A stretch of 8,497 nt of DNA from Actinomycetes bacterium (lineage in GTDB: Bacteria > Actinomycetota > Actinomycetes > Propionibacteriales > Propionibacteriaceae), in assembly GCA_029778515.1 (NCBI GenBank), contig JAKOQD010000183.1:1-8497 (forward strand). The letters run 5' to 3'. The notes under the pieces were generated by a model that searched no databases, was not told the origin of the DNA, and saw only the letters and a program-made list of their open reading frames with translations. How positions within the stretch are numbered: position 1 is the stretch's first letter; each line of letters starts with the position of its first letter. Made by a program: the position numbers and the translations under genes. Shown here piece by piece: positions 5,919-8,497 of this stretch.

Positions 5919-6893
5919 ATGGAGCACATCCCCGAGGTCGACTGGGCGTTGGCGGCCCGCACTGGACGAGCGCTGGTGCACCCGGGTCCTGAACTCAGCC
6001 GGACGGAGGTCGCGGCCGTGGTCGCCGAACTGCGGCAGGCTGCAGCCACCGCGACCGGGCACATCGCCGAGGTCACCCAGCTCGACCGGCCGGCTCCGGC
6101 TGAAGTCCTGGTGGTCGATCGGGCCAGCTGGCTCGCTGCGGTGACCCAGTCCGCCCAGGCCATGCTGGCCGGCGTGGGTGCCGAAACCGCTGCTGAGAAG
6201 CGCTCCTTGCCGGCGCAGGTGAGCTCGAAGGCGCTCGGGGTGCAGGCCGCCGGCGTGTTCGCCCTGGTCGCCAACCGCATCCTCGGGCAGTTCGACCCGT
6301 TCGTCAGCCCGTCCCGGTTGCTGCTGGTCGCCCCCAACATCGTCTCCGTCGAGCGTCAGCTCGCCGCGGTGCCGAGCGACTTCCGGCTGTGGGTGTGCCT
6401 GCACGAAGAGACGCACCGCTTCCAGTTCGGGCACGCGTCGTGGCTCAAGGGTCACCTGCTCGGGTTGCTCGGCGAACTCGTGGACGGCGACGAACTGCGC
6501 TTCGGCTGGCCTGACGGCAAGGACGGGATCCGCGGCCTGATCGGAACGCCCGAACAGAAGCAGGCGTTCGAGCAGGTCACCGCGTTGATGTCGTTGATGG
6601 AGGGCCACGCTGACGTGATGATGGACCGTGTCGGCGCGGAAGTGGTGCCGAGCTACGAGTCGATCCGCAAGTCGTTCGAGGCGCGCAGGAACGCGGGCGG
6701 CTGGGGAGCCTGGCTGCGCAAACTGCTCGGCCTGGACCTCAAACGCGCGCAATACCGGGACGGAGCGAAGTTCTGCCGCGAGGTGATCGCGTCCGCTGAC
6801 GTGGCGACGTTGAACCGCGCCTTCGAGGCGCCTGGACTGTTGCCATCGTTGGCGGAGATCCACGATCCGCAGCGGTGGCTGCATCGGCTCTGA
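5919..6893 (+). CDS. DUF2342 zinc-dependent metalloprotease-like protein
   Basis: The 324-residue product belongs to an actinobacterial family annotated as zinc-dependent metalloprotease or 'coenzyme F420 biosynthesis-associated' protein (DUF2342); its substrate is not known to me. The zinc motif HEXXH is present as His162-Glu163-Glu-Thr-His166 in CLHEETHRFQF, and a downstream MEGHADVMMD block (227-236) offers a Glu or His as a third ligand. No signal peptide or membrane segment is seen, so it is probably cytosolic. The start at 5919 is chosen because the protein then begins MEHIPEVDWALAARTGR, as in the family, and because a -10 hexamer stands just upstream. An in-frame ATG at 5814 would add 35 unlike residues and overlap the divergent gene. 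The stop shares one base with the tilS start. This position before tilS and hpt is a recurrent actinobacterial arrangement; the F420 link rests on family naming, and no F420 gene is present here. Confidence 0.9.
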   Translation: MEHIPEVDWALAARTGRALVHPGPELSRTEVAAVVAELRQAAATATGHIAEVTQLDRPAPAEVLVVDRASWLAAVTQSAQAMLAGVGAETAAEKRSLPAQVSSKALGVQAAGVFALVANRILGQFDPFVSPSRLLLVAPNIVSVERQLAAVPSDFRLWVCLHEETHRFQFGHASWLKGHLLGLLGELVDGDELRFGWPDGKDGIRGLIGTPEQKQAFEQVTALMSLMEGHADVMMDRVGAEVVPSYESIRKSFEARRNAGGWGAWLRKLLGLDLKRAQYRDGAKFCREVIASADVATLNRAFEAPGLLPSLAEIHDPQRWLHRL

Positions 6894-7870
6894 TGGCAAA
6901 GCGCGCTCTCGGCCCGGCCACCCAGCAGGTCGTTGCTGCGGTTGAGGCGGTAGCCGACGCACCGATCTTGGTGGCGTGCTCGGGCGGGCCGGATTCACTG
7001 GCGCTGGCGGCGGCCGCCGCAATCGTCGGACGGCGGCGCGGGCTGCCGGTGCGCGCGGTGACCGTCGACCATGGGCTGCAGCCCGGTTCGGCAGCGGTGG
7101 CTGAGTCGGTGGTTGCCCGGCTCGCTGCCCTCGGGTTGGCGGCCACGGTGCTGGCGGTGGATGTTGTCGCTGCCGGGCTGGGCATGGAAGCGGCAGCTCG
7201 AGAAGCCCGCTACGCGGCCCTCGCTTGCGAGGCCGAGCCCGACGAGGACGTGCTCCTGGGCCACACGCTTGACGACCAGGCCGAAACCGTCCTGCTCGGC
7301 CTGGCTCGCGGCTCCGGCGCGCGAACGCTGGCCGGCATGGCGTCACGTCGCGGACGCTTCGTCCGGCCGCTGCTGGGGGTGCGTTCCGTCACGACGCGCG
7401 CAGCCTGCGCCGAGCTCGGGCTGGAACCCTGGCATGACCCGCACAACTCGGACGAGCGCTTCGCCCGCGTCCGCGCCCGCCGCTCAGTGATGGCGGTTCT
7501 CGAATCCGAGCTGGGGCCTGGCATCGCCGAAGCGCTGGCCCGCACCGCTGAACTGGCCAGGGCGGACGCCGATCTGCTCGACGAGCTGGCCGCGCGCGAA
7601 CTTGCGTCCCAATCCGACGGTGATGGGCTGGATTGTGCCTGGCTGGAGTCCCTGCCGGACGCGATCGCGAATCGCGTCCTGCTGGCCTGGCTGCGAGGTT
7701 CCGGAGGCAATGACTTGTCGGCTGCGCACCTCGCGTCCGTGCGCGGGCTGGTGCACTCCTGGCGTGGCCAGCGATGGGTGGAGGTGCCCGGCCTGCGAGT
7801 GGCGCGGACGGGTGGTCGGCTGGTTGTCCGCGATCCGTTGGCTGGGGTCGCCGCGGAGCCGTTGGGGTAG
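6893..7870 (+). CDS. tilS: tRNA(Ile)-lysidine synthetase
   Basis: TilS uses ATP to attach lysine to C34 of the tRNA-Ile with anticodon CAU, changing it to read AUA and to accept isoleucine; it is essential and cytosolic. The 325-residue product has the N-type PP-loop SGGPDS (30-35) in ILVACSGGPDSLALA. It also has VDHGLQPGS (58-66), GHTLDDQAETVLLGLARG (123-140), GRFVRPLLGV (154-163) and the WHDPHN block (180-185). The C-terminal part is short, as in other actinobacterial TilS, and lacks the full second domain of the roughly 430-residue E. coli enzyme. The start at 6893 overlaps the upstream TGA by one base (TGATG), implying coupled translation; an in-frame ATG at 6875 would add six residues and is less likely. 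The final TAG is also the first part of the proposed hpt -10 box. Confidence 0.95.
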   Translation: MAKRALGPATQQVVAAVEAVADAPILVACSGGPDSLALAAAAAIVGRRRGLPVRAVTVDHGLQPGSAAVAESVVARLAALGLAATVLAVDVVAAGLGMEAAAREARYAALACEAEPDEDVLLGHTLDDQAETVLLGLARGSGARTLAGMASRRGRFVRPLLGVRSVTTRAACAELGLEPWHDPHNSDERFARVRARRSVMAVLESELGPGIAEALARTAELARADADLLDELAARELASQSDGDGLDCAWLESLPDAIANRVLLAWLRGSGGNDLSAAHLASVRGLVHSWRGQRWVEVPGLRVARTGGRLVVRDPLAGVAAEPLG

Positions 7871-7873
7871 GTT
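7868..7873 (+). promoter_or_regulatory. -10 hexamer of a leaderless promoter for hpt, overlapping the tilS stop
   Basis: TAGGTT fits TANNNT and ends 6 bases before the GTG at 7880, the spacing expected if transcription starts on the start codon. Its first three bases are the tilS stop codon. No clear -35 is seen. The GGGGTAGG stretch, ending 8 bases before GTG, could instead act as a weak ribosome site for read-through transcripts. Confidence 0.45.
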
Positions 7874-7879
7874 TCATCC

Positions 7880-8431
<552 letters not shown>

Positions 8432-8445
8432 CCCCACCTCTCCGC

Positions 8446-8490
8446 AAACTGGACAGTCCTGGCCCGTCCTGGGCCGCATCCGTCCAGTTT
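8446..8490 (+). terminator. Nested hairpin after hpt, probable terminator
   Basis: A perfect 9-bp inverted repeat, AAACTGGAC (8446-8454) and GTCCAGTTT (8482-8490), encloses a second one, GGCCC (8461-8465) and GGGCC (8471-8475) with loop GTCCT. The outer 3' arm ends in TTT but there is no long T-tract, as is common in GC-rich actinobacteria. It begins 14 bp after the hpt stop. The loop region also holds an imperfect direct repeat, GTCCTGGCCC then GTCCTGGGCC (8456-8475). An operator for the downstream gene is the alternative. Confidence 0.55.
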
Positions 8491-8497
8491 CTGCTGA

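Noticed and set aside
5865..7346. Long open frame on the minus strand (493 codons)
   Set aside because: It lies opposite the DUF2342 and tilS genes, which have clear motifs. The translation is rich in Arg, Pro, Gln and Gly with no recognisable domain, as expected for an antisense frame in GC-rich DNA.

Overview
The window is high-GC bacterial chromosome, very probably from an actinobacterium. The evidence is the strong G/C third-position bias, a GTG start, start codons that sit directly behind TANNNT -10 hexamers with no Shine-Dalgarno, and above all the gene order ppa / dacB / DUF2342 metalloprotease / tilS / hpt. I recognise that order as a conserved actinobacterial neighbourhood, normally followed by ftsH and folate genes. 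The sequence does not fix the genus. No rRNA, tRNA, CRISPR array, insertion sequence or phage gene was seen.

Left part (1-1658, + strand): the 3' part of a PCu(A)C-type periplasmic copper chaperone gene, translationally coupled to a Tat-exported DyP-type haem peroxidase. The pairing resembles the copper-trafficking/peroxidase clusters described in Streptomyces (ECuC and DtpA). The two genes probably act together outside the membrane. Upstream genes of the unit lie beyond the window.

Middle part (1699-4201): a minus-strand pair, ppa (inorganic pyrophosphatase) followed by a SixA-like histidine phosphatase. It is divergent from dacB (PBP4-type D-Ala-D-Ala carboxypeptidase, exported, possible lipoprotein). 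Only 29 bp separate the ppa and dacB start codons, so the ppa promoter appears to lie inside the first codons of dacB.

Accessory insertion (4209-5819, - strand): a secreted protein with two TIG/IPT Ig-like domains and a C-terminal endonuclease/exonuclease/phosphatase (EEP, DNase I-like) domain. It is convergent with dacB and sits, in opposite orientation, between dacB and the DUF2342 gene. It is the least expected gene here. Its catalytic domain departs from the usual GDFN motif, and its second TIG domain is strikingly basic.

Right part (5919-8431, + strand): a DUF2342 HEXXH zinc metalloprotease-like gene, tilS (tRNA-Ile lysidine synthetase) overlapping it by one base, and hpt (hypoxanthine phosphoribosyltransferase). 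The DUF2342 gene and hpt both look leaderless. A nested inverted repeat after hpt probably ends the transcript. The divergent gap at 5820-5918 holds two copies of an 11-bp palindrome that could be an operator pair.

All gaps between genes are under 100 bp. Most of the window is ordinary housekeeping. The points worth following are the TIG-EEP protein, the palindrome pair, the leaderless promoters and the copper/DyP coupling.
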